In this document: piece after piece, positions 55,633-63,918 of the stretch
How the letters are laid out: each line of letters starts with the position of its first letter
Position numbering within the stretch: the stretch's first letter is position 1
Source: Flavobacterium ammonificans
Lineage (GTDB): Bacteria; Bacteroidota; Bacteroidia; Flavobacteriales; Flavobacteriaceae
Direction: 5' to 3'
DNA length: 64,000 nt
Assembly: GCF_020885975.1 (NCBI RefSeq)
Contig: NZ_AP025183.1
Coordinates: forward strand, 1 to 64,000
Program-made: the position numbers and the translations under genes
Notes under the pieces: generated by a model
What the model was told of the DNA's origin: nothing
The model's input: only the letters and a program-made list of their open reading frames with translations
The model's database searches: none

Positions 55633-56232
55633 ATGCTCTATAATAAGTTCTCCCATTTTTCAATTGAATCCGGCACTGATGAAGCGGGTCGTGGTTGTCT
55701 TGCAGGACCTGTAACCGCTGCTGCCGTTATTTTGCCAGAAAATTTTGAAAATAAAATCCTTAACGATAGTAAACAACTTACTGAAAAAGCTAGAGAACAA
55801 TTACGTCCTTTTATAGAGGAACAAGCCATTTCATTTGCAGTAACTCATTTGGAGCCTCTAGTAATTGACGAAATCAACATTTTAAATGCATCGATTAAAG
55901 CTATGCAAGAAAGCATTTTGAAATTGAATCCAAAACCCGAATACATTATAGTAGATGGGAATCGGTTTAAGCCTGTATTAGACATTCCGCACAGTTGTAT
56001 TGTAAAAGGGGATGCCAAATTTATGAGTATTGCTGCAGCCTCGGTCTTGGCAAAAACCTACCGAGATGAATATATGAATCGAATTCACGAAGAATTTCCT
56101 ATGTATAATTGGAAACAAAATAAAGGCTATCCCACTCAAGAACACAGAGAAGCCATTAGAAAATATGGGATAACCAAATACCACCGTATAAGTTATAGAT
56201 TGTTGCCGGAACAGTTGAAACTGGAAATATAG
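55633..56232 (+). CDS. rnhB: Ribonuclease HII
   Basis: 199-aa enzyme that cuts RNA of RNA-DNA hybrids and misincorporated ribonucleotides. The [21 protein letters not shown] motif supplies the first Asp-Glu pair; later acidic residues lie in IIVDGNRF and the [15 protein letters not shown] segment. Length is normal. It is convergent with lipB, with an inverted repeat between them. Confidence 0.96.
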   Translation: MLYNKFSHFSIESGTDEAGRGCLAGPVTAAAVILPENFENKILNDSKQLTEKAREQLRPFIEEQAISFAVTHLEPLVIDEINILNASIKAMQESILKLNPKPEYIIVDGNRFKPVLDIPHSCIVKGDAKFMSIAAASVLAKTYRDEYMNRIHEEFPMYNWKQNKGYPTQEHREAIRKYGITKYHRISYRLLPEQLKLEI

Positions 56233-56245
56233 AGTTTTAGACTTC

Positions 56246-56291
56246 TTAGATCTTTAGATTTTAATAGGAATCTTATAATCTAAAAATCTAA
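56246..56291. repeat. Inverted repeat between rnhB and lipB
   Basis: TTAGATCTTTAGATT (56246-56260) and AATCTAAAAATCTAA (56277-56291): 15-bp arms with one mismatch around 16 bases. More ATCTAA-type words follow up to 56325. It may end both convergent transcripts, or be a repeat of a kind common between Flavobacterium genes. Confidence 0.6.
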
Positions 56292-56312
56292 CTTTCTAAT
56301 TATCTATTGATC

Positions 56313-57017
56313 TTATGATCTAATAAGCGAACATTCAAACAATTGAGTAAAATGATTAAGAATTTTAGCTTTCACCTCGTTTTCATCTATTCTTTCCACT
56401 CCTAATTCGACATTCAAGGAAGTTACTGCTTTGCCGCGAATACCACAGGGAATGATATTGTCAAAATAACCTAAATCAACATTAACATTTAAGGCAAAGC
56501 CGTGCATGGTAACCCAACGGGAAGCGCGAACTCCCATGGCGCAAATTTTTCGAGCAAAAGGCGTCCCAACACCCAACCAAACTCCAGTTTCGCCTTCGCT
56601 TCTGGTAGAATTCAAACCGTATTCGGCTAAGGTTAAAATAATGGCTTCTTCTAAAAGACGTAAGTATTTATGAATATCGGTAAAGAAATTTTCCAAATCC
56701 AAGATTGGATAGCCCACTATTTGTCCTGGACCATGATAGGTAATATCTCCTCCCCGATTGATTTTGTAAAAGGTAGCGCCTTTGGCTTCCAATTGTTTTT
56801 CCGAAAGTAATAAATTACTCAAATCGCCACTTTTACCTAAAGTATACACATGCGGATGTTCTACAAAAAGGAAATAATTAGGTGTAGGTAAACTGGTTTC
56901 GTCTTTTCGATTCTGAATTTTAAGATCGACAATACCCTTGAACAATTCCTCTTGGTATTCCCAGCTGGCTTTGTAATCTTTGTTCCCCAGATCTTGTAAT
57001 TGGATTTGTTTATTCAT
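56313..57017 (-). CDS. lipB: Octanoyl-[ACP]:protein N-octanoyltransferase LipB
   Basis: 234-aa enzyme that transfers octanoate from acyl carrier protein to lipoate-dependent proteins. The Cys-Lys dyad is visible: Cys in KICAMGVRASRWVTMHGFALNV and Lys in GIRGKAVTSLNVEL. RGGDITYHGPGQIVGYPI is the substrate-binding hallmark. ATG at 57017 follows a copy of a repeat-like leader. It is a single gene. Confidence 0.95.
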   Translation of the reverse strand: MNKQIQLQDLGNKDYKASWEYQEELFKGIVDLKIQNRKDETSLPTPNYFLFVEHPHVYTLGKSGDLSNLLLSEKQLEAKGATFYKINRGGDITYHGPGQIVGYPILDLENFFTDIHKYLRLLEEAIILTLAEYGLNSTRSEGETGVWLGVGTPFARKICAMGVRASRWVTMHGFALNVNVDLGYFDNIIPCGIRGKAVTSLNVELGVERIDENEVKAKILNHFTQLFECSLIRS

Positions 57018-57055
57018 TTGTCATTGCGAGGAACGAAAACATCTTTAGTCGTTCC
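57018..57055 (-). repeat. Repeat-like hairpin in the lipB leader
   Basis: TTGTCATTGCGAGGAACGA on the plus strand, where GGAACGA (57030-57036) pairs with TCGTTCC (57049-57055). GTCATTGCGAGGAACGAA-type words are widespread dispersed repeats in bacterial genomes, including Flavobacteria. Confidence 0.45.
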
Positions 57056-57072
57056 TTTTATTGTTTGTGTGC

Positions 57073-57080
57073 CAAAGGTA
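57073..57080 (-). promoter_or_regulatory. Candidate -7 element of lipB
   Basis: TACCTTTG on the minus strand, a perfect TANNTTTG match. The transcript would contain the repeat-like hairpin in its leader. Confidence 0.4.
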
Positions 57081-57116
57081 CAAAGTTTTATAGATATACT
57101 TTTCTCAGAAATAAGT

Positions 57117-57842
57117 CTATTGTAAAATGACTTCCAAATTAGTGCTTTCGGGATTAGTTACAACTTCAATAAGAGAAAACGTCACTACTAAAGATTTTTT
57201 GTCAGCACTAATAACAGCTTTGGTATTTGAAACGGATTGAATTGGTTTTGGAAAATAGTATTTCAACTCAAAGCTTTGTTTCAATGGAAATTTAGAAATA
57301 CGCTCCTTAACAGTAGCCAACTCGTCCTGCTTTTTTTTGAGTTCAACAGGATCTGTTATTTTGACGATGCGATGAAATCGGGTTCCATCAAATGAGAATG
57401 CAACTGAATAATAATGTTCTTCGGCACTTAACGCATAATTATTTTGAATATTATCAGCGTAATCTTCTGTTTTATACAAATCGGCGACTTCAGAAATGGT
57501 TTTGAATTGCTGCGAAAGCTGTGTTCGAAACTCTTTTTCGTAGGAACTTTTCTTGATCTTGACCTTAACAGGAAAGTGCTTTTCGTATACCGATTTTTCA
57601 AAAGGCGTTAATTTTGCAAAGGTTTCTCGATATTTCTTGGCATAATCTTGAAATACATAAGTGGTATCTTGATACTCTTCCTCTTTAGAATAATTTTCTC
57701 CTGCTATTAACTGATAACTTTGTTCATCACGCATTTCTTCAACCAAAATACTTCCACTTCCATCAGAATTTAAGTGAATTGTTTCGGTTACTTGACAACT
57801 ATGAAGTGTGATTATAAAAAAAGCACAAAAGATTCTTTTCAT
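57117..57842 (-). CDS. Hypothetical lipoprotein
   Basis: 241 aa. The N-terminus MKRIFCAFFIITLHSCQ has a lipobox (LHSC, Cys16), so the protein is probably lipidated. IHLNSDGSGSILVEEMRDEQ suggests a beta-rich start. The middle is charged and helical (KKKQDELATVKERISKFPLK). No catalytic motif is recognised. It is the only gene between lipB and the 57.9-kb element and is transcribed away from that element. Confidence 0.7.
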   Translation of the reverse strand: MKRIFCAFFIITLHSCQVTETIHLNSDGSGSILVEEMRDEQSYQLIAGENYSKEEEYQDTTYVFQDYAKKYRETFAKLTPFEKSVYEKHFPVKVKIKKSSYEKEFRTQLSQQFKTISEVADLYKTEDYADNIQNNYALSAEEHYYSVAFSFDGTRFHRIVKITDPVELKKKQDELATVKERISKFPLKQSFELKYYFPKPIQSVSNTKAVISADKKSLVVTFSLIEVVTNPESTNLEVILQ

Positions 57843-57911
57843 TTCGATTTGGGTTTTGGGTTAGGATTTCAAATATACAAAAGGTTTTATAGGTTTTGAA
57901 AATAAAAACGT

Positions 57912-58035
57912 CTTTTCTAGCCCTTCCCGAAGCTTCGGGAGAAGCGGCATCCTTTTTTAGGGGACGACGGCTGAGGCTCTCGAAGCCAAAGTAACCTAAA
58001 AAAGATAGAGCGTATAGCAGGACTAAACGGGATAA
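57912..58035 (+). ncRNA. Structured RNA-like element, copy A (possibly Flavo-1 class)
   Basis: Starts with CTAGCCC (57917-57923). A GC-rich palindrome TCCCGAAGCTTCGGGA follows, then GCGGCATCC and a 10-bp stem CTTTTTTAGG (57952-57961)/CCTAAAAAAG (57995-58004), whose inner part has a GGCT/AGCC hairpin. It ends with GAT and the block CGTATAGCAGGA (58011-58022). Copy B at 4.5 kb shares TAGCCC, ATCC-[stem]-GAT and CGTAnAGCnGGA. It lies between a lipoprotein gene and lysS, about 75 bases before the lysS promoter. Confidence 0.65.
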
Positions 58036-58088
58036 AAAACGAAAATTACTGCTCTTAAAAAAACCAAAATCATTTTCAAATATTGAAA

Positions 58089-58118
58089 TTGCCACGTTTT
58101 TAAATTTAACTATCTTTG
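58089..58118 (+). promoter_or_regulatory. Promoter of lysS
   Basis: TTG (58089-58091), 19 bases, then TATCTTTG (58111-58118). Both match the Bacteroidota consensus exactly. The ATG is 21 bases further. Confidence 0.75.
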
Positions 58119-58139
58119 CGCTCTTAAAATCCGAATACA

Positions 58140-59849
58140 ATGGCATTATCCGAACAAGAAATTTTACGTAGAGAAGCACTTACCGAATTACGCAATTTAG
58201 GTATTGAGCCGTATCCAGCAGCCGAGTTTACCACCACCGCTTATTCGAGCGAAATCCTAGCCAACTTTGAGAAGTACGAAGGTAAGGAAGTGGTTTTAGC
58301 GGGACGATTGATGGGGAAACGCATCATGGGAAAGGCATCATTTGCAGAATTGAAAGATGCTGAAGGACGTATTCAAGTCTATGTTTCGAGAGATGACATT
58401 TCGGATGATGAAGAGAAAACGATGTACAATGTGGTTTTCAAAAAACTATTGGACATTGGTGATTTTATTGGGGTTCGTGGAACTGTTTTTAAAACACAAG
58501 TAGGCGAAATCTCCGTTCATGTATATGGATTAACGGTTTTGGCGAAAGCCTTGAAACCGCTTCCTGTAGTAAAAATGGATGCCGATGGAAAAATCCACGA
58601 TGCCTTTGCTGATCCAGAACAAAGATACCGTCGTCGTTACGTAGATTTAACGGTGAACGACCATGTAAAAGATACCTTCATTAAAAGAACCAAATTGTTC
58701 AATGCGATGCGTTCGTTTTTTAATGACAAAGGGTATTTGGAGGTGGAAACACCGGTTTTACAACCGATTCCAGGTGGTGCTGCAGCTAGACCTTTTATCA
58801 CGCACCACAACTCGCTTGACATTCCGCTATACATGCGTATTGCCAATGAGTTGTATTTAAAAAGATTGATTGTGGGTGGATTTGAAGGGGTATATGAGTT
58901 CTCGAAAAACTTCCGTAACGAAGGAATGGACAGAACACACAACCCAGAATTTACCGCTATGGAAATATATGTAGCCTACAAAGACTACAACTGGATGATG
59001 AACTTTACCGAAAACCTGCTAGAGCACTGTGCTATTGGGGTTAACGGAACAAGTGAAGTGACTTTTGGCGAACACAAAATTAATTTCAAAGCGCCATATG
59101 CAAGAGTGACAATGACGGATTCTATCAAACACTTTACTGGTTTTGATATTTCTGGCAAATCAGAAGCGGAATTGTTTGCAGCTGCTAAAGGCATGGGAAT
59201 TGACGTGGACGAAACCATGGGTAAAGGAAAATTGATTGACGAAATTTTTGGCGCTAAATGCGAAGGAAATTACATTCAGCCAACTTTCATCACGGATTAT
59301 CCAAAAGAAATGAGTCCGCTGTGTAAACAACACCGCGACAATCCAGAACTGACTGAACGTTTTGAATTGATGGTATGTGGAAAAGAGGTTGCCAATGCCT
59401 ATTCGGAATTGAACGACCCAATTGACCAAAGAGAACGTTTTGAAGACCAAATGCGTTTGGCTGAAAAAGGTGACGATGAAGCGAATGGTGTTATTGACGA
59501 AGATTTCTTGCGTGCTTTAGAATACGGTATGCCGCCAACTTCTGGATTAGGAATTGGAATGGACCGATTGATGATGTTCTTGACGAACAATTCGTCCATT
59601 CAAGAAGTATTGTTCTTCCCGCAAATGCGACCAGAGAAAAAGCAAGTTCAAATTGAATTAACCGCTGAAGAGAAATTAATTGTTGACATGTTGAAAGCTA
59701 ACAACAACCAAATGGATTTAGGCGAATTGAAAGCCAAATCAGAATTGAGCGGTAAAAAATGGGATGCTGCTACTAAAGGCTTATCACAACACAAATTGAT
59801 CAAAGTGAGTGTTACTGGCGAAAGTAAAATAATGGAATTGATTGGGTAA
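58140..59849 (+). CDS. lysS: Lysyl-tRNA synthetase, class II
   Basis: 569-aa class II aminoacyl-tRNA synthetase. The N-terminal OB-fold (about 50-150, VVLAGRLMGKRIMGKASFAELKDAEGRIQVYV) reads the anticodon. Class II motif 2 is in FRNEGMDRTHNPEFTAMEIYVAY and motif 3 in GLGIGMDRLMMFLTN. A C-terminal tail of about 70 residues follows FFPQMRPE, longer than in E. coli LysS and typical of Bacteroidota. It is followed by a 21-bp perfect palindrome. Confidence 0.97.
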   Translation: MALSEQEILRREALTELRNLGIEPYPAAEFTTTAYSSEILANFEKYEGKEVVLAGRLMGKRIMGKASFAELKDAEGRIQVYVSRDDISDDEEKTMYNVVFKKLLDIGDFIGVRGTVFKTQVGEISVHVYGLTVLAKALKPLPVVKMDADGKIHDAFADPEQRYRRRYVDLTVNDHVKDTFIKRTKLFNAMRSFFNDKGYLEVETPVLQPIPGGAAARPFITHHNSLDIPLYMRIANELYLKRLIVGGFEGVYEFSKNFRNEGMDRTHNPEFTAMEIYVAYKDYNWMMNFTENLLEHCAIGVNGTSEVTFGEHKINFKAPYARVTMTDSIKHFTGFDISGKSEAELFAAAKGMGIDVDETMGKGKLIDEIFGAKCEGNYIQPTFITDYPKEMSPLCKQHRDNPELTERFELMVCGKEVANAYSELNDPIDQRERFEDQMRLAEKGDDEANGVIDEDFLRALEYGMPPTSGLGIGMDRLMMFLTNNSSIQEVLFFPQMRPEKKQVQIELTAEEKLIVDMLKANNNQMDLGELKAKSELSGKKWDAATKGLSQHKLIKVSVTGESKIMELIG

Positions 59850-59867
59850 ATTAATTTCGTAAATAAA

Positions 59868-59913
59868 AAACCGCAGATTCGCAGATTAATGATAATCTGC
59901 GAATCTGCGGTTT
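59868..59913. repeat. 21-bp perfect palindrome between lysS and hemL
   Basis: Arms at 59868-59888 and 59893-59913, loop ATGA. Each arm contains CGCAGATT twice in tandem on one strand. It likely ends both convergent transcripts and has the look of a dispersed repetitive element. Confidence 0.75.
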
Positions 59914-59924
59914 CATTTTTAAAA

Positions 59925-61211
59925 TTAAAAAGTTTTAGACACTGTATTAATGGCTTGAATGGTAACATCTAAATCTTCATAAGTCAACGCATCAGTAATA
60001 AACCAGGTTTCGTATGCCGATGGCGCAATATAAATTCCTTCTTGCAACAAACCGTGGAAGAATTTCTTGAAGGTGTCATTATCTCCTTTGGCAGCCGATT
60101 GAAAATCAACTACGGGATTGGCATCAAAATGAACCGAAATCATAGAACCTACTCTATTAATTGTAAAAACAACATTATTCGCTTTTAAAACACGGTCAAT
60201 TCCTGCCGCTAAATAGGCTGTTTTTTCTTCTAATCGTTGAAAAATTGCAGGGTCGTTATTCAAAGCTTGTAACATCGCTAATCCAGCAGCCATAGCCAAT
60301 GGATTTCCAGACAAAGTTCCCGCTTGATAGACTGGACCTAAAGGTGCCAAATGATTCATAATTTCAGATCGAGCTGCAAATGCTCCCACTGGCAAACCAC
60401 CTCCAATTACTTTTCCGAAACAAACAATATCCGCTTGAATACCATACAATTCTTGCACACCGCCTTTTGCCAAACGGAAACCCGTCATTACTTCGTCAAA
60501 AATCAACTGAATACCATTATCGGTACACAATTGGCGAAGGCCTTCTAAAAATCCTTTTTGTGGCGGAATACAACCCATATTTCCTGCAACAGGCTCCACA
60601 ATAATGGCGGCAATTTCATTTTTATTGGCTTCAATTAAAGTCGCTACATTTTCTAAATCATTGTAACGAGCCAATAAAGTATCTTTAGCTGTACCTTCGG
60701 TTACTCCAGGACTATTAGGCGAACCAAAAGTAATCGCTCCACTTCCTGCCTGAATTAAAAACGAATCCGAATGACCGTGATAACAACCTGCAAACTTGAT
60801 AATTTTATCTCTTTTAGTATAGCCACGCGCTAATCGAATGGCACTCATACACGCCTCCGTTCCTGAATTTACAAAACGGATTTTGTCGATATTGGGCACC
60901 ATTGAAACCGCTAAAGCAGCAATTTGCGTTTCTAATTCGGTAGGCATCCCAAAAGAAGTTCCCAATTTAGCTTTAGCCACAACTGCCTCTACAACAGGTT
61001 CAAAAGCATGGCCCAACACCATTGGCCCCCATGAATTGATATAATCAATTAATCGATTACCGTCTTCGTCATACAAATAGGCCCCTTTAGCACTTTTTAC
61101 AAAAATAGGAGTTCCTCCTACCGCTTTAAACGCTCTAACAGGTGAGTTTACACCTCCTGGAATTACTTTTTCGGCTTCAGCAAACAGCTGACTGCTTCTT
61201 TGGTATATCAT
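59925..61211 (-). CDS. hemL: Glutamate-1-semialdehyde 2,1-aminomutase
   Basis: 428-aa PLP enzyme that makes 5-aminolevulinate in the C5 route to heme. The PLP lysine is Lys267 in [22 protein letters not shown]-terminal [13 protein letters not shown] and [18 protein letters not shown] are family marks. It is the last gene of a set with the deaminase and the glucosaminidase, starting 18 bases after the latter stops; the functional link is unclear. Confidence 0.97.
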   Translation of the reverse strand: MIYQRSSQLFAEAEKVIPGGVNSPVRAFKAVGGTPIFVKSAKGAYLYDEDGNRLIDYINSWGPMVLGHAFEPVVEAVVAKAKLGTSFGMPTELETQIAALAVSMVPNIDKIRFVNSGTEACMSAIRLARGYTKRDKIIKFAGCYHGHSDSFLIQAGSGAITFGSPNSPGVTEGTAKDTLLARYNDLENVATLIEANKNEIAAIIVEPVAGNMGCIPPQKGFLEGLRQLCTDNGIQLIFDEVMTGFRLAKGGVQELYGIQADIVCFGKVIGGGLPVGAFAARSEIMNHLAPLGPVYQAGTLSGNPLAMAAGLAMLQALNNDPAIFQRLEEKTAYLAAGIDRVLKANNVVFTINRVGSMISVHFDANPVVDFQSAAKGDNDTFKKFFHGLLQEGIYIAPSAYETWFITDALTYEDLDVTIQAINTVSKTF

Positions 61212-61229
61212 TGTTATTGTATTTTGTAT

Positions 61230-62033
61230 TTATTTTAATCGAAGTTTTTGCCCCACATAAAGGGAGTTATCGATCATGTTATTTTTTTGTTTTACGGTTT
61301 CTATATCCAAATTAAACCTCTTTGCTATAGAAAATAAAGTATCTCCTTTTTGTACTTCGTATTCGCCTTGGGCTTGACTATCAGCAACGGGTGCCGACTC
61401 CATTTTCTTTTTGTTTAAAGTGAATTTTTTGCCCAAAACCTGACTATCGAATTGGTATAACTCATAACTTTCAATGTAGGATATTAACTTCTGAGGATAG
61501 TTTGGGTCAGTAGCATAGCCTGCTAATCGCAATCCTTTTGCCCAAGCTTCATAATCATCTTTTGGCAATTCAAATAAAGTAGCATAGCGATTTCTTCCTG
61601 TTAAAAATGTGGCGTGATCTTTAAAGGATTCTGCTGGATCATTGTATTTTCTAAAACATTCCTGAGCCGCATCATCATCTTTCAATACACTTTCACCTTT
61701 CCAATCATTATGGCATTTGATCCCAAAATGATTATTAGCTGTTACTGCTAGCGAGCTTTTCCCTGCTCCCGATTCTAAAATTCCTTGGGCTAGAATTATA
61801 CTCGCTGGAATACCATAATTTTTCATATTGCTCATTGCTACATCCTTGTAATTGGCAATATAATCATTGACCGTTCCATTCACCGTAATGGATTTCGTAG
61901 GTTTTGATACGGTAGTTTTTTTGTTTCGATTCGAATTATAACGATCGTCTTTTTGAGTGACTATCACCGATTTCTTAGCATGACAACCTACCAAAAGTAG
62001 TAATACGAAAACAAGAGCTATTTTTTTAATCAT
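61230..62033 (-). CDS. Lipoprotein glucosaminidase (GH73) with C-terminal LysM
   Basis: About 267 aa from ATG at 62033. The lipobox LLLVGC follows a short hydrophobic signal. The GH73 domain contains SIILAQGILESGAGKSSLAVTANNHFGIKC, where the first Glu is the catalytic acid. The LysM module at the C-terminus (YEVQKGDTLFSIAKRFNLDIETVKQKNNM) binds peptidoglycan. It cleaves glycan strands. The ATG overlaps the stop of the upstream deaminase by 8 bases (ATGATTAA), suggesting translational coupling. Confidence 0.93.
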   Translation of the reverse strand: MIKKIALVFVLLLLVGCHAKKSVIVTQKDDRYNSNRNKKTTVSKPTKSITVNGTVNDYIANYKDVAMSNMKNYGIPASIILAQGILESGAGKSSLAVTANNHFGIKCHNDWKGESVLKDDDAAQECFRKYNDPAESFKDHATFLTGRNRYATLFELPKDDYEAWAKGLRLAGYATDPNYPQKLISYIESYELYQFDSQVLGKKFTLNKKKMESAPVADSQAQGEYEVQKGDTLFSIAKRFNLDIETVKQKNNMIDNSLYVGQKLRLK

Positions 62034-62922
62034 GAGTATGTAGTATTGGTACACCTTTATTTTTTAATTTTAAATTCATGCCTTGAATCCCTTGAATCCC
62101 ACCAGTATGAATCAATAGAATTGTAGCATTTTCTGGAAAGTAGTTTTTCTCAATTAAATCCACTATCCCAAAAACCATTTTTCCGGTGTAAACCGGGTCT
62201 AGAGGAATTTTAGTCTTTTCTAAAAATCGATTGATAAAATCAACCAAGTCCGTATTTACTTTTCCATATCCTCCAAAATGATAATCGGTAATTAATTCCC
62301 AATTTTCATTTTGCACAAAATTACGAATTTCATCTTGTAAAAAGTCCCCTTTTAGCGCAGGAAATCCTAAAATTTTTTGATGTGGTAATGCACTATTTAT
62401 AATACCCGAAATTGTCCCGCCAGTTCCAATGGCACAAGCCACATAATCAAAGATACCATCTTCTTGAGTCAATATCTCTTCGCACCCTTTTATAGCAAGT
62501 GCATTTGTACCACCTTCGGGAATAAGATAAAAAGAACCAAATTTGTTTTCCAATTGTGCCAAAAAAGCAGCATCCGTTTTCAAACGATAGTCCTCTCTGG
62601 AAACAAATTCGAATTGCATCCCACATTCTTGAGCAAATTTAAGCGTAGGATTAGACGCTATTTTGTCTGCTAATTCATCCCCACGGATGATTCCTATAGT
62701 TTGAAATCCATTTTCTTTTCCTGCATAGGCTACCGCTGCAATATGATTCGAATAGGCCCCACCAAAAGTTAAAAGTGTGGATTGATTTTCGGTATTTGCT
62801 TGTAGTAAATTGTACTTTAATTTTCTGAATTTATTACCTGAAACAAATGGATGAATCAAATCTTCTCGTTTCATAACAAGGGAAATTCCGTTTGGTAATT
62901 CGATGGCAATAGATTGATTCAA
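62026..62922 (-). CDS. PLP-dependent deaminase (ACC deaminase/D-cysteine desulfhydrase family)
   Basis: 298 aa. MKREDLIHPFVSGNKFRKLKYNLLQA holds the PLP lysine (NKFRK). TFGGAYSNHIAAVAYAGKENGFQTIGIIRGDE and YVACAIGTGGTISGI bind the cofactor phosphate. Family members deaminate 1-aminocyclopropane-1-carboxylate or D-cysteine; the sequence alone does not decide. The start codon is TTG at 62922: the frame is open above it to a stop without an ATG. First gene of the deaminase-glucosaminidase-hemL set. Confidence 0.85.
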   Translation of the reverse strand: MNQSIAIELPNGISLVMKREDLIHPFVSGNKFRKLKYNLLQANTENQSTLLTFGGAYSNHIAAVAYAGKENGFQTIGIIRGDELADKIASNPTLKFAQECGMQFEFVSREDYRLKTDAAFLAQLENKFGSFYLIPEGGTNALAIKGCEEILTQEDGIFDYVACAIGTGGTISGIINSALPHQKILGFPALKGDFLQDEIRNFVQNENWELITDYHFGGYGKVNTDLVDFINRFLEKTKIPLDPVYTGKMVFGIVDLIEKNYFPENATILLIHTGGIQGIQGMNLKLKNKGVPILHTHD

Positions 62923-62984
62923 AAAAATTGAAATATAAAATGTTAATTATTTAGTAAGAATTACAATGACCTCTATTTAATTTA

Positions 62985-62992
62985 TAAATTTG
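62985..62992 (+). promoter_or_regulatory. Candidate -7 element of the DUF5522 gene
   Basis: TAAATTTG, a perfect TANNTTTG match 32 bases before the ATG; TTA lies 21 bases upstream. Confidence 0.4.
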
Positions 62993-63021
62993 TTTACAAA
63001 CTAATTACTGTATACAACTGA

Positions 63022-63204
<183 letters not shown>

Positions 63205-63265
63205 ATTTTAGGCATACTAATTGATTATTACTATTGAAATCAATTTCCAACTCTTAAAAACAATT

Positions 63266-63829
63266 ATGATGAAAACAATTCAATTTTTATTTGTAGGTCT
63301 CCTTTTTACGATAGTATCCTGCGGTCCTATGGTAAGTATTAGTGCAGATTATGATACCAATGTTGACTTTTCAAAATACAAAAGTTACGCTTATTATAAA
63401 CCAGGAATCGATAAAGTAGAAATTTCTGATTTAGACAAACGAAGAATTTTAAGAGCTATTGACGAAAAAATGCTTGAGAAAGGATTTGTAAAAAGCGAAA
63501 CACCTGATCTTTTGATTTCTATATTCACAAAGTCTCGTGAACAGGTAAATGTAAATCAGTTCAATACTGGCTGGGGATGGGGTCTTGGCTGGGGTTGGGG
63601 ATGGGGTTGGGGTTGGAATCCATTCATGATGGGTGGTCAACAAACCGCAGTATCTACTTCTACTGAAGGAACCTTATATATCGATTTTATCGATGCTACT
63701 AAAAAAGAATTGATTTGGCAAGGAGAAGGTTCTGGCGTATTAACAAAGAATAGCCCAAAAAAGGAACAACGAATTAAAGAATTTGTAACTACTATTCTAT
63801 CCCAATACCCGCCAACAATAAGTAAATAA
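63266..63829 (+). CDS. DUF4136 lipoprotein with Gly-Trp repeat
   Basis: About 187 aa. The lipobox IVSC gives a lipid anchor. The start is an ATG at 63266 or 63269 (MMKTIQFLF). The frame is open further upstream, but that would precede the signal peptide. SADYDTNVDFSKYKSYAYYKPG matches the DUF4136 start. The middle is a Gly-Trp tract (codons 63569-63616) with seven Trp. Function unknown; such proteins are outer-envelope lipoproteins. Confidence 0.85.
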   Translation: MMKTIQFLFVGLLFTIVSCGPMVSISADYDTNVDFSKYKSYAYYKPGIDKVEISDLDKRRILRAIDEKMLEKGFVKSETPDLLISIFTKSREQVNVNQFNTGWGWGLGWGWGWGWGWNPFMMGGQQTAVSTSTEGTLYIDFIDATKKELIWQGEGSGVLTKNSPKKEQRIKEFVTTILSQYPPTISK

Positions 63830-63834
63830 ATACC

Positions 63835-63859
63835 AACCTCCTTAATTGGAGGTTTTTTA
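63835..63859 (+). terminator. Terminator of the DUF4136 gene
   Basis: AACCTCC-N6-GGAGGTT followed by TTTT. Confidence 0.85.
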
Positions 63860-63892
63860 TTAAAAATACAATCAAAAGAAAGAAACAAATTG

Positions 63893-63900
63893 TATTTTTG
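63893..63900 (+). promoter_or_regulatory. Candidate -7 element of ilvA
   Basis: TATTTTTG, a perfect TANNTTTG match 18 bases before the ATG. Confidence 0.4.
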
Positions 63901-63918
63901 AATTAAAATTAACAAACA

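Noticed and set aside
57799-58179. Open frame of 126 codons on the minus strand across the structured element and the lysS start
   Set aside because: It overlaps the lysS promoter, the lysS N-terminus and the structured element. The product is unlike any known protein. Structured elements of this kind often create such false frames.
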